Positions 6,844-14,090 of a stretch of 21,063 bases of DNA are shown piece after piece (the stretch's first letter is position 1; each line of letters starts with the position of its first letter). The stretch spans positions 1 through 21,063 of the forward strand of contig DAOTWA010000024.1 of assembly GCA_034435955.1 (NCBI GenBank), in the 5' to 3' direction. The position numbers were made by a program, and so were the translations under genes. The notes beneath the pieces are model-generated. The model saw nothing but the letters and a program-made list of their open reading frames with translations, was not told the origin of the DNA and made no database searches. The stretch is from DAOTWA01 sp034435955. Lineage in GTDB: Bacteria; Chloroflexota; Anaerolineae; Anaerolineales; Anaerolineaceae.

Positions 6844-7725
6844 ATGGACGTGGCCGTAGTCGGAGCAACGGGGGTGTTGGGGCGCAATCTGGTGCCCCTG
6901 CTGGTTGCGCGGGGATATGGTGTGCGCGCTCTGGCGCGCCATATGGAGAAGGCACATTCGCTCTTTCCGCCGCAGGTGGAATGCCAGCCCTTCGATTTGC
7001 TGGCAGACGACGCCTTGGAACGCCTTGATGAGCTTCTTAGGGGCTGCGGAGCCGTTGTCCATGCGGCGACGGTCATCCCGGCGGATCCGACTGCGCCGGA
7101 TGCGGCCGAAAAGTGGGCCATCACTGCTCGACTGCGCACAGAAGGGGTGCAGCGGCTGCTCAACGCGGCGGTTTACAATGGGGCGGAAATTTATGTGCAG
7201 CAGAGCATCAGTATGGCCTATCCGGACTGCGGCGAGGCATGGATCTCCGAGGATATGCGGCTAGAAGCGCCGGGAGCGCGGCCAGGTTCCAACGCGCCAG
7301 TCATTGCCGAGATGGAGCGAATGGTCCGTGGGATGAGCGACCGACTGCGCTGGACCATCCTGCGCTTTGGCTCGTTTGTGGGGCCGGATACGCGCCAAGA
7401 CGCCGACATCAGCCGCCTGCGCAGTGGGACGCTGCGAGTGCCTTGTGATGGCCGCAACTATGTCTCACTGGTGCATGTGGCCGACGCAGCGCAGGCGGTT
7501 GCCATGGCCATAGCCCGCGCGCCAGCCGGCGAGACGTATAACGTCTGCGCCGAACCGTTGCGCAACGGCGAGTATTACGACCGGCTGGCCGAAGCGATCG
7601 GAGTGGCACACCCGCCGCGCGACCCGTCTGCCCCCTGCCCGCCGTCCTGGCGCTGCAGCAGCGCCCGGATTCAACGAGATTTGGGCTGGCGGCCGGCGCA
7701 CGAAGTTGTTCCGGCCCACACTTGA
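6844..7725 (+). CDS. NAD(P)-dependent epimerase/dehydratase-like protein (extended SDR, atypical)
   Basis: 293 residues, a normal extended-SDR length. It has the Rossmann dinucleotide motif GATGVLGR (7-14) after the first beta strand, the V-V-H-A-A-T segment (71-76), I-L-R-F-G-S-F-V-G-P (172-181), the V-H-V-A-D-A-A-Q-A-V segment (210-219) and a C-terminal R-D-L-G-W-R-P (278-284). These are typical of nucleotide-sugar epimerases and NAD-binding reductases. The expected Y-x-x-x-K catalytic pair is not evident: the equivalent stretch reads N-A-P-V-I-A-E-M-E-R (150-159). It may therefore be a non-catalytic or binding member. GGAGGTGAACCG precedes ATG 6844. A palindrome and a strong terminator follow. 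Substrate unknown. Confidence 0.85.
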   Translation: MDVAVVGATGVLGRNLVPLLVARGYGVRALARHMEKAHSLFPPQVECQPFDLLADDALERLDELLRGCGAVVHAATVIPADPTAPDAAEKWAITARLRTEGVQRLLNAAVYNGAEIYVQQSISMAYPDCGEAWISEDMRLEAPGARPGSNAPVIAEMERMVRGMSDRLRWTILRFGSFVGPDTRQDADISRLRSGTLRVPCDGRNYVSLVHVADAAQAVAMAIARAPAGETYNVCAEPLRNGEYYDRLAEAIGVAHPPRDPSAPCPPSWRCSSARIQRDLGWRPAHEVVPAHT

Positions 7726-7730
7726 CCGGC

Positions 7731-7750
7731 AATTGCGTAAGTACGCAATT
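7731..7750. repeat. Perfect palindrome before the phage-like cassette
   Basis: AATTGCGTA-AG-TACGCAATT is a perfect 9-bp inverted repeat with a 2-bp centre, 5 bp after the epimerase stop. It lacks a following U run on the plus strand, so it fits a protein-binding site or recombination site better than a terminator. It lies about 115 bp before the first cassette gene. Confidence 0.6.
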
Positions 7751-7797
7751 AAATCCCCCGTTTTCGCCTGAAAACTGCGTTAATTGACGTATTGACG

Positions 7798-7824
7798 CCC
7801 CGCAACCCGCGGGGTATTTTATTT
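7798..7824 (+). terminator. Intrinsic terminator between the epimerase-like gene and the phage-like cassette
   Basis: CCCCGC (7798-7803) and GCGGGG (7809-7814) form a perfect 6-bp stem with a 5-nt loop, followed by TATTTTATTT. It would stop transcription from the upstream gene and insulate the cassette, whose promoter would then lie in the A+T-rich 7815-7855 (GATAAATAGAACATATATTC). No clear -35/-10 pair can be fixed there. Confidence 0.8.
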
Positions 7825-7865
7825 GTGGATAAATAGAACATATATTCTAGTTTTGGAGGCAGCCA

Positions 7866-8267
7866 GTGAGCGATCACCCATCCCGACCCAAACAGGCGCG
7901 CAAGGCCCAGAATGCGGACGATTCTGCGCCGGGTTTTTATGCCGGCAGCTATGACGAGCGAGAGATGCGCGACCTTGCCAGCCTGAAAACGGGTGCATCC
8001 GTCGGGCTGCAGGAGGAGATCGCCATGTTGCGGGTGGTTATCCGGCGGGTGTTCGAGCAGGCCAACCGGGTGGCGGCGGGGGAGGATGAGGCCAGCAAGG
8101 AGCTGGCGGTCTGGTCGCGCATCCTGGCCAATCTGGGGACAGCGGCGGCGCGGCTGGCAACGCTGCTGCGCACTGAGAAGCAGATTGCGGAGCAGGACGA
8201 TACGGCTGCGAGAGCCCTTTCCCAGGCGATCAATGAAGTGCTGAAAGAGATGGAGGAGCAGCAATGA
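7866..8267 (+). CDS. Phage small terminase subunit-like protein (first gene of cassette)
   Basis: 133 residues, starting with GTG 7866 behind TTGGAGGC. A disordered basic N-terminus (1-20) precedes a mainly helical body with F-Y-A-G-S-Y-D-E-R-E-M (24-34), L-Q-E-E-I-A-M-L-R-V-V-I-R-R-V-F-E (48-64) and a charged helical tail (104-133). No enzyme motif is seen. Position, size, helical nature and immediate proximity to the large terminase suggest the DNA-recognition subunit of the packaging motor; sequence alone does not prove it. The last four bases overlap the next start (ATGA). Confidence 0.55.
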   Translation: MSDHPSRPKQARKAQNADDSAPGFYAGSYDEREMRDLASLKTGASVGLQEEIAMLRVVIRRVFEQANRVAAGEDEASKELAVWSRILANLGTAAARLATLLRTEKQIAEQDDTAARALSQAINEVLKEMEEQQ

Positions 8268-8464
8268 GCGAGGAACTGGAATGCCCGTTGTTGGACGATC
8301 TGGGCGACGTTGGAGCGCACATGCGTACGGCGTTGATTCGCCTGCGCACGAACCGTAAGGTGTGCAAAGTATGCGCCTTATCCGGTGAATGCCCTGCGCG
8401 GGCGGCGCTGGCTGAAGCCGCGCGCCAAGCGGTGCGCGAAGTTCTGGCCGAGCTGGAGGGGTGA
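8264..8464 (+). CDS. Small Cys-motif protein, unknown function
   Basis: 66 residues, ATG 8264 overlapping the previous stop by four bases. It has C34-x-x-C37-x5-C43, plus C7 near the start, a possible metal-binding knuckle between two helices. The C-terminal half (45-66) is a charged amphipathic helix. It stands in a packaging operon between the small and large terminase-like genes, so a DNA-binding role in packaging is possible, but no family is recognised. Confidence 0.7.
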   Translation: MSEELECPLLDDLGDVGAHMRTALIRLRTNRKVCKVCALSGECPARAALAEAARQAVREVLAELEG

Positions 8465-8467
8465 GGC

Positions 8468-8746
8468 GTGGAAGATCAGGACATCGAGCTGATCGCCGAG
8501 CAGTTGCGCCGTGCAAACGCTTTGCTGCGCGCCGATTTAGACGCCTTACGGGCAGAACTGGAGCATCAACGCGCTTTCATCGACCACCGCCTGCGATCCC
8601 TGGAGGAGAGTTCACGGGATCACGAACAACGCATCCGCGCGGCCAGCGATGGGATCGTCCAATTCAAAGTATGGAGCGGACTGGCCAACGGCGGCAGCAC
8701 CCTGGTAGCGGTAGTGGCCTTCGTGCGGGCGTTCTTCGGAGGGTGA
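8468..8746 (+). CDS. Coiled-coil protein with C-terminal TM segment (XhlA-like)
   Basis: 92 residues from GTG 8468, with GGAGG eight bases before it. Residues 3-65 form a continuous charged coiled coil (LRADLDALRAELEHQRAF in the middle) and residues 74-90 are a short hydrophobic tail G-S-T-L-V-A-V-V-A-F-V-R-A-F-F. This layout matches XhlA-type holin-associated proteins of phages, which have an N-terminal coil and a C-terminal membrane anchor. The position before the terminase is unusual for a lysis gene, so another membrane-tethered role is possible. Confidence 0.6.
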   Translation: MEDQDIELIAEQLRRANALLRADLDALRAELEHQRAFIDHRLRSLEESSRDHEQRIRAASDGIVQFKVWSGLANGGSTLVAVVAFVRAFFGG

Positions 8747-8747
8747 G

Positions 8748-10301
8748 ATGCCAATCAAGCTGGCGCAAGGGGACATGGTTTGCAGGCTCAAGCCCATACT
8801 GCGCGAGGTGCCGACCTTCTGCCAGTTCCTGAACGGGCGCAAGTTGCGCAGCTACCAGGAGGCAGTGGCGCTGGCGATCGTCCAGTCGGTCATCAAGCGG
8901 CAGGGTTTGTCCTTCGCGGTCATGTTCCCGAGGCAAAGCGGGAAGAATGAAGTTCAGGCATTGATCGAAGCCTATCTATTGGTGCTGTTTATGGAAGCCG
9001 GCGGGGAAATCATCAAGGTCTCGCCGACCTGGAGGCCTCAGTCGCAGAATGCCATGCGCCGCCTCGAGCGAGTGCTGACGCGCAATCCGCTCACGCAGAT
9101 GAAATGGAAAAAGGAGAGCGGTTATATCTACCGCGTCGATCAGGCGGGCATCATTTTTCTTTCCGGGGCGCCGGAAGCCAATATCGTCGGCGCCACCGCC
9201 TCGATCTTGCTCGAGGTGGATGAGGCGCAATCGCTGTCGATCGCCAAATACGACCGGGACATCGCGCCGATGGCCTCCAGCACCAACGCCACACGGGTGT
9301 TCTGGGGCACGGCGTGGACCAGTCAGACGTTGCTGGCGCGCGAGCTGAGAGCGGCGCAGGCGGCCGAGCGAGCCGATGGAGTTCGGCGAGTCTTCGTGAT
9401 GAGCGCGGAGCAGGTGTCGCGCGAAGTGCCGGCTTACGGCCGTTTCGTGGCCGAGCAGGTCGCACGACTTGGGCGTCATCATCCGATGGTCAAGACTCAG
9501 TTCTTTAGTGAAGAACTGGATGGCGAGGCGGGTATGTTTCCGCCGGCGCGCCGTGCGCTGATGCAAGGGCAGCACGTACGGCGCTCCGCTCCCGAGGCAG
9601 GCAGGCTTTACGCCCTGCTGGTTGACGTAGCCGGGGAGGACGAGGCGGCGCCGGCGCCGGGTGAGCAGATCAGGCTGGCCAACCCAGCCCGTGACGCGAC
9701 TGCGCTGACCGTCGTCGAGGTAGACACTTCCACTCTGTCCGACGAGGCTCTGCGTGCGCCCACCTACCGTGTGGTAGACCGGCGCATCTGGGTGGGCGTG
9801 CGCCACACGGCGTTGTACGCACAAATCAAGGCGCTGGCCGAAACCTGGCGCGCGCAGCGGGTGGTGGTGGACGCAACCGGAGTCGGGGCGGGACTGGCTT
9901 CATTCCTGGAAAAGGCGCTGCCGGGAAAAGTGACGCCGTTCGTGTTTAACTCCAACAGCAAGAGCAAGCTGGGCTGGGATTTTCTGGCCATTGTGGAGAC
10001 GGGGCGGTTCAAAGATTGGGCGGATCCCGGCGATGGGCGTGAGGACGAACGCGAGCTGTTCTGGCGGCAGGTGGCTGCCTGCGAGTGTCATGTCTATCCT
10101 GGTCCGACGCAGCGGCTGCGCTGGGGGGTCCCGGAGGGAAGCCGCGATCCTTCAAGCGGCGAGCTACTGCATGACGACCTGCTGCTCTCCGCTGCACTGT
10201 GCGCTGCGCTCGAAGAGCTGGCCTGGTCGTCGCCCGGGGGCGGCGCGGTGCTGGTGCGGCGAGCGGATGTGTTGAAGGACATCGATCGGGAGGGATTTTG
10301 A
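8748..10301 (+). CDS. Phage terminase large subunit
   Basis: 517 residues from ATG 8748 (GGAGGG ribosome site). The ATPase domain has a deviant Walker A, P-R-Q-S-G-K-N-E (61-68, lysine K66), Walker B S-I-L-L-E-V-D-E-A-Q (152-161, D158/E159) and a coupling motif F-W-G-T-A-W-T (185-191). The nuclease domain of RNase H fold shows acidic positions at D293 (L-L-V-D-V-A-G), D375 (V-V-V-D-A-T-G-V-G) and D476/D477 (L-H-D-D-L-L-L-S-A-A-L). It pumps DNA into procapsids through the portal and cuts it. All motifs are intact, so the motor could be functional. Headful or GTA-like random packaging cannot be told from this. Confidence 0.93.
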   Translation: MPIKLAQGDMVCRLKPILREVPTFCQFLNGRKLRSYQEAVALAIVQSVIKRQGLSFAVMFPRQSGKNEVQALIEAYLLVLFMEAGGEIIKVSPTWRPQSQNAMRRLERVLTRNPLTQMKWKKESGYIYRVDQAGIIFLSGAPEANIVGATASILLEVDEAQSLSIAKYDRDIAPMASSTNATRVFWGTAWTSQTLLARELRAAQAAERADGVRRVFVMSAEQVSREVPAYGRFVAEQVARLGRHHPMVKTQFFSEELDGEAGMFPPARRALMQGQHVRRSAPEAGRLYALLVDVAGEDEAAPAPGEQIRLANPARDATALTVVEVDTSTLSDEALRAPTYRVVDRRIWVGVRHTALYAQIKALAETWRAQRVVVDATGVGAGLASFLEKALPGKVTPFVFNSNSKSKLGWDFLAIVETGRFKDWADPGDGREDERELFWRQVAACECHVYPGPTQRLRWGVPEGSRDPSSGELLHDDLLLSAALCAALEELAWSSPGGGAVLVRRADVLKDIDREGF

Positions 10302-10302
10302 G

Positions 10303-11676
10303 ATGCTGAACCGATTTGTCAGGCGCATATTTGCGCATCCGATTTCGCAGGAAGTCAATCAAAGGGTGAAGCTGGCGCTTAGCGAGCGAGACGGGTTCTA
10401 CGAGCGCTCCGGGAGCATCGAGCTGAGAGACCGCCCGGATTATGACCGCGAGGAAACCTTACGCCAGGCGCTTGAGGCGTGGCGCACCAACCCGCTGGCG
10501 CGGAGGCTGGTGCAGCTCACCTCGCAGTATGTGGTGGGCGGCGGGCTGACGATCGCCTGCCGGCATGCCTCGACAAGCGCATTTCTCAAGGCCTGGTGGC
10601 TGCATCGCTTCAACCAGGGGCCAATGCGCGCCTTCGAATGGTGCGACGAATTGGTGCGTTCGGGGGAAATCTTTTTCTTGCTGTCCACTGATGCGGCCGG
10701 GATGACTTACATACGCGCTGTGCCGGCCATCGCGATTGCGGAGGTCGTCACAGCAGAAAACGATCTGCAGCAGGAAACCGGCTACGTGGAAAAGCCAGCC
10801 GGAGCGGCGGGGGGCCTGGGGGTCATTGCAGAAGGCCGCCGTTGGGCGGCTTACGACCCATTGAACGATGGACCTACGGAGGACGGAAGATTCCCCACGG
10901 TGATGGTGCATTATGCCATTAACCGCCCGGCGGGAGCGGTGCGCGGCGAATCGGACCTGGCGCCCCTGCTGCGCTGGCTCACCCGCTACTCGTCCTGGCT
11001 GGAAGACCGCGTGCGGCTGAACCGCTTTCGCCAGGCTTTCCTTTACGTGGTGCGGGCGCGCTTCGCCAGCGAGGGTGAGCGCCTGGCGCGCCAGGCGACG
11101 CTGAACGCCGCGCCGCCCAACCCGGGTTCGATCCTGGTGACCGACGAAAGCGAGAGCTGGGAGGTGCTCAAGCCGGAGCTGGACACCTTCGAGGCGAAGG
11201 AGGACGGTCTGGCGATCAAAAAGATGGTGGCAGCCGGCGCGGGCGTGCCGATGCATTTCCTGGCCGAACCGGAAGGGACTAACCGCACCACGGCCGAATC
11301 GGCTGGCGGGCCGACCTTCCGTCACTTCGAACAGCGCCAGCAGTTTTTCTGTTGGATGGTGGCGGACCTGGCGCGCATCGCCGTGCGCCGGCGCTCGGAG
11401 GTTGACCCGAAGGTGGATGCGGCCGCAGAGGTACACGTCAGCGGCGGAGACCTCTCTGCGCGCGACAACCAGTCGCTGGCCGCGGCGGCCAAGGCGGCGC
11501 TGGAGGCCTTTCTAACGCTGTACGAGCGCGGGCTGATCGACCGGGCCGAGCTGCTGCGCGTAGCCTACCATTTCGCCGGCGAAGCGGTCGACGTCGAGGA
11601 TATGCTGGCGCGCGCGTCCGGCGCGGGATCAAATTTCAAGGAGGAGCATGGAGGAAAACGAGATGGAGACGAATGA
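10303..11676 (+). CDS. Phage portal protein
   Basis: 457 residues starting just after the terminase stop, with GGGAGGG upstream. Portal features: N-terminal R-T-N-P-L-A-R-R-L-V-Q-L-T-S-Q-Y-V-V-G-G (61-80), a wing-like middle with R-G-E-S-D-L-A-P-L-L-R-W-L (214-226), a long stem helix, and the late I-K-K-M-V-A-A-G-A-G-V-P-M-H-F-L-A-E segment with the following T-A-E-S (305-333). The dodecameric portal forms the DNA channel at one capsid vertex and docks the terminase and connector. The C-terminal acidic tail overlaps the start of the protease-capsid gene by 29 bp. Confidence 0.9.
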   Translation: MLNRFVRRIFAHPISQEVNQRVKLALSERDGFYERSGSIELRDRPDYDREETLRQALEAWRTNPLARRLVQLTSQYVVGGGLTIACRHASTSAFLKAWWLHRFNQGPMRAFEWCDELVRSGEIFFLLSTDAAGMTYIRAVPAIAIAEVVTAENDLQQETGYVEKPAGAAGGLGVIAEGRRWAAYDPLNDGPTEDGRFPTVMVHYAINRPAGAVRGESDLAPLLRWLTRYSSWLEDRVRLNRFRQAFLYVVRARFASEGERLARQATLNAAPPNPGSILVTDESESWEVLKPELDTFEAKEDGLAIKKMVAAGAGVPMHFLAEPEGTNRTTAESAGGPTFRHFEQRQQFFCWMVADLARIAVRRRSEVDPKVDAAAEVHVSGGDLSARDNQSLAAAAKAALEAFLTLYERGLIDRAELLRVAYHFAGEAVDVEDMLARASGAGSNFKEEHGGKRDGDE

Positions 11677-13570
11677 GGTTGTATCGACGGCAGGACAGGG
11701 GACGCGGACGCGCGCACGCCTGACCGCCTCGGGTGCGCCGCAGGCAGGCCGCGCCGGCGTGTTCGAGGTGTTGGCCATTACCGCCGGCACCGGCAATGGT
11801 TGGACCTTTTCGGCCGAGGTGCTGCGCCGCAGTCTGAAGCTGTGGGAAGGGGTGGAAACCTTTGTGGATCACGCTGGCTGGTTCGAGACCGGGCGCTCGC
11901 TGCGCGACCTGGCGGGTATCTGCTCTGAGGCGCGCTTCGATGAGGATAGCCAGGGGATACGCTTGCGGTTGAGCACGACTGGCCCGTCCGGGCCGCTGCT
12001 TGAAGCGTTGGGCCGCGAGTGGCTGGCTGCGCCCGAGCCGCGCCCCCGCATCGGTTTCTCAGCCGACGTGATCTTTACCGCCAAAGGTCGCGAAGTGGAG
12101 GAAATTCTGCGCGTCCTGTCGCTGGACGTGGTATTCAATCCGGCCCGTGGAGGCGGTTTTCTGCGGGCAGTCAATCAAATAAGCGAGGAGGGAATGGTGA
12201 ACGAAAGCGAGAATCTGCAGACGGAAAGCGCCGCGCAACCTGCACGGCCGGAGGGCGAGGAGGCTTTGCGGCGCGAGATGTGCGCCTGCCTGCTGGAGGC
12301 CAGCCTGGCGGCCGCACGCCTGCCCGCCCCGGCGGCGGAGCAGGTGCGCAAGCAGTTCGCCGGGAGGAGCTTTCAGCCCGGCGAACTGAATGTGGCGATC
12401 GAGGACGCCCGCCGGCTGGTGGCTGAGTTGCAGGCCGGGGGCGTGATCCGCAGCGCGAAAGAGGTCAGCGGAATGATGACGCCGGAAGAACGGCTGCAGG
12501 CTGCGGTAGACGACCTGCTGGGCGCGCCGCGCGACCCCGCCATGGTTGGCAAGCCAGTCGAGCGGCTGAGCGGCATCCGGGAATTGTACCTGGGCCTGAC
12601 GGGGGATGTAGAGCTGCACGGCGGCTTCCACCCGCAACGGGCGCACTTCGCCACCACGGCCACCATGCCGGCGCTGGTCAAAAATGCGCTCAACAAGATC
12701 ATCGCCCAGCAATGGGAGGAGCTGGGACGGGCGGGTTACCGCTGGTGGGAGGCGGTGGTGGCGGTGGAGCACTTCACCAGCCTGCAGAGCATCACCGGCA
12801 TCCTGGTGGGCGAAGTAGGCGCTCTGCCGAGCGTGGCGGAAAGCGAGGCTTACCCGCCGCTCAACATCGCCGACAGCGCCGAGACAGGGATGTGGTCCAA
12901 ATACGGCGGTTACCTGCCGCTGACGCTGGAGCTCATTGACCGTGACGACGTCACCCGGCTGCGCACCTATCCGCGCAAGCTGGCTAACACCAGCCTGCGC
13001 ACGCTGTCCGGCCTGGTGGCTTCGATCTTCACCGCCAATGGTGGGCTAGGCCCGCTGATGTCGGACGGGAAGAACGTGTTCGACGCGGTCAGTCACCACA
13101 ATCTGGGCGTGGCGGCGCTATCCAGCGCGGCCTGGGAGGCAGCCAGCAGCGCCATCTACAACCAGCCGATGCTGGTCAAAGCCGGGGACGCGGCGCCCAA
13201 ACTGGCCCTGGATGCACGCTACCTGCTGGTGCCGCGCGCCCTGAGGCTGGAAGCGCGGCGCATCCTCTATCCCAGCTTCGAACGCGAGGCCAACATCTTC
13301 AGCGAGAACATGCAGCGCGGCGAGATGGGTGATGTGGTCACGGTGCCGGAGTGGACGGATGAGAGCGATTGGGCGGCGGCTGCTGATCCGCGCCTGGCGC
13401 CAGCCATCATCGTGGCCGAGCGGTTTGGCCTCAAGCCGGAGATCTTCATCGCGGGAGATGAATACAGCCCGGCCATGTTCAGCAACGACGAGGCACGGTT
13501 GAAGATCCGTCATTTCCTGAGCGTTTTCGTGGCCGATTACCGTCCGCTGTATAAGGCCAATGTGGCCTAA
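11648..13570 (+). CDS. Fused prohead protease, scaffold and Mu gpT-like major capsid protein
   Basis: 640 residues in one frame. Residues 38-175 look like a prohead protease: F-E-V-L-A-I-T, F-V-D-H75-A-G-W, G-R-S-L-R-D-L-A-G, and R-I-G-F-S138-A-D-V with probable catalytic His and Ser. Residues 184-300 are charged and helical, scaffold-like (from VNESENLQTES onward). Residues 300-640 are a major capsid protein of Mu gpT type: G-G-Y-L-P-L-T-L-E-L-I-D-R-D-D, Y-P-R-K-L-A-N-T-S-L-R-T-L, M-S-D-G-K-N-V-F-D-A-V-S-H, L-L-V-P-R. Self-processing would release the shell protein. An internal ribosome site AGGAGG (12186-12191) precedes in-frame ATG 12194 and GTG 12197, so a shorter scaffold-capsid product is likely. 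The start at 11648 is in the portal gene with GGAGG upstream; ATG 11663 is an alternative. Confidence 0.9.
   Translation: MEENEMETNEVVSTAGQGTRTRARLTASGAPQAGRAGVFEVLAITAGTGNGWTFSAEVLRRSLKLWEGVETFVDHAGWFETGRSLRDLAGICSEARFDEDSQGIRLRLSTTGPSGPLLEALGREWLAAPEPRPRIGFSADVIFTAKGREVEEILRVLSLDVVFNPARGGGFLRAVNQISEEGMVNESENLQTESAAQPARPEGEEALRREMCACLLEASLAAARLPAPAAEQVRKQFAGRSFQPGELNVAIEDARRLVAELQAGGVIRSAKEVSGMMTPEERLQAAVDDLLGAPRDPAMVGKPVERLSGIRELYLGLTGDVELHGGFHPQRAHFATTATMPALVKNALNKIIAQQWEELGRAGYRWWEAVVAVEHFTSLQSITGILVGEVGALPSVAESEAYPPLNIADSAETGMWSKYGGYLPLTLELIDRDDVTRLRTYPRKLANTSLRTLSGLVASIFTANGGLGPLMSDGKNVFDAVSHHNLGVAALSSAAWEAASSAIYNQPMLVKAGDAAPKLALDARYLLVPRALRLEARRILYPSFEREANIFSENMQRGEMGDVVTVPEWTDESDWAAAADPRLAPAIIVAERFGLKPEIFIAGDEYSPAMFSNDEARLKIRHFLSVFVADYRPLYKANVA
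12186..12199 (+). promoter_or_regulatory. Internal ribosome binding site and in-frame start in the protease-capsid gene
   Basis: AGGAGG (12186-12191) lies 5 nt before GTG 12197 and 2 nt before ATG 12194, both in the reading frame of the fusion (codons 183-184). The spacing favours GTG. It would give a protein of about 457 residues, covering scaffold and capsid but not the protease. It may be the original start of a separate capsid gene. Confidence 0.7.
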
Positions 13571-13674
13571 ATGCTTCCAACGAGAAGGCCACAAAGAGCA
13601 CAGAGGGTTTATCGAGTTTTGGCTTTCCCGGTGAATTGGGTGTCTCTTGGTGAGAAATTCAAGCGGAGGGGTTC
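13571..13674. repeat. Spacer with CACAAAG/CACAGAG-type repeat
   Basis: The only sizeable gap inside the cassette. It holds CCACAAAGAGCACAGAGGG (13589-13607), two CACARAG units, and farther on GGTGTCTCTTGGTGAGAAA (13639-13657), which resembles a degenerate inverted counterpart. Such heptad-like units occur as dispersed repeats in many environmental bacteria. An inserted small non-coding repeat is likely; no promoter is evident. Confidence 0.5.
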
Positions 13675-13869
13675 ATGGAAAAGACCAAGCAGTTGCTTTC
13701 TTCGCGCAAGTTCTGGGCGGCCCTTGTCGGCCTGGCGCTGGTGATTGTCAAGGCATACCGGCCGGATTTCCCGCTGCAGGAGGAGCAGGTAGCCAACGTC
13801 ATCTACCTGCTGGTGGCCTATGTGCTCGGCACGGCCATCGAAGACGGCCTGATGAGGAGGAGACCGTGA
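13675..13869 (+). CDS. Two-TM small membrane protein, holin-like
   Basis: 64 residues, ATG 13675 with GGAGGGG four bases upstream. A charged N-terminus is followed by two hydrophobic segments, 13-27 (FWAALVGLALVIVKA) and 40-55 (ANVIYLLVAYVLGTAI), joined by a short acidic loop, and a basic end R-R-R-P. This is the size and topology of class II holins, which open the membrane for lysis. No endolysin gene is nearby, so lysis remains unproven. The stop overlaps the next start (GTGA). Confidence 0.6.
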   Translation: MEKTKQLLSSRKFWAALVGLALVIVKAYRPDFPLQEEQVANVIYLLVAYVLGTAIEDGLMRRRP

Positions 13870-14090
13870 GCGGCCCGGGTGAGTTCCCGGCGGCGGTGGT
13901 AGAGGCGGCAGCCCACCTGGGCTGCCGCCCGCAAGACCTGCTCGACTGGCGGCTGCTGCCAGATGGGAGCGTGGTGCTGATTGCTCCCAACGGCGCCAAG
14001 CTGCGGGTGACCCTTGCCAGGCCGTCGGACAGGTCACCGGGCAAGCAGGCGCCTGCGGCTGGCGGGCGCAGAAAGAAGGGAGCGAGATGA
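13866..14090 (+). CDS. Hypothetical small phage protein
   Basis: 74 residues from GTG 13866, overlapping the previous stop by four bases, with AGGAGGAG just upstream. It has a helix A-A-V-V-E-A-A-A-H-L-G (9-19) then C-R-P-Q-D-L-L-D-W-R-L-L-P-D-G-S-V-V-L-I-A-P-N-G (20-43), a helix-plus-hairpin unit, and a disordered basic tail (58-74, R-R-K-K). It resembles short helix-then-beta-hairpin nucleic-acid-binding folds, but no family is recognised. The frame is open upstream to 13647 without support. It ends in an ATGA overlap with the connector gene. Confidence 0.7.
   Translation: MSGPGEFPAAVVEAAAHLGCRPQDLLDWRLLPDGSVVLIAPNGAKLRVTLARPSDRSPGKQAPAAGGRRKKGAR

Noticed and set aside
8976..9824. 282-codon minus-strand frame
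   Set aside because: Complement of the terminase gene, whose ATPase and nuclease motifs are clear; composition is that of a high-GC shadow.
10459..11436. 325-codon minus-strand frame
   Set aside because: Antisense to the portal gene, no domain and no ribosome binding site of note.
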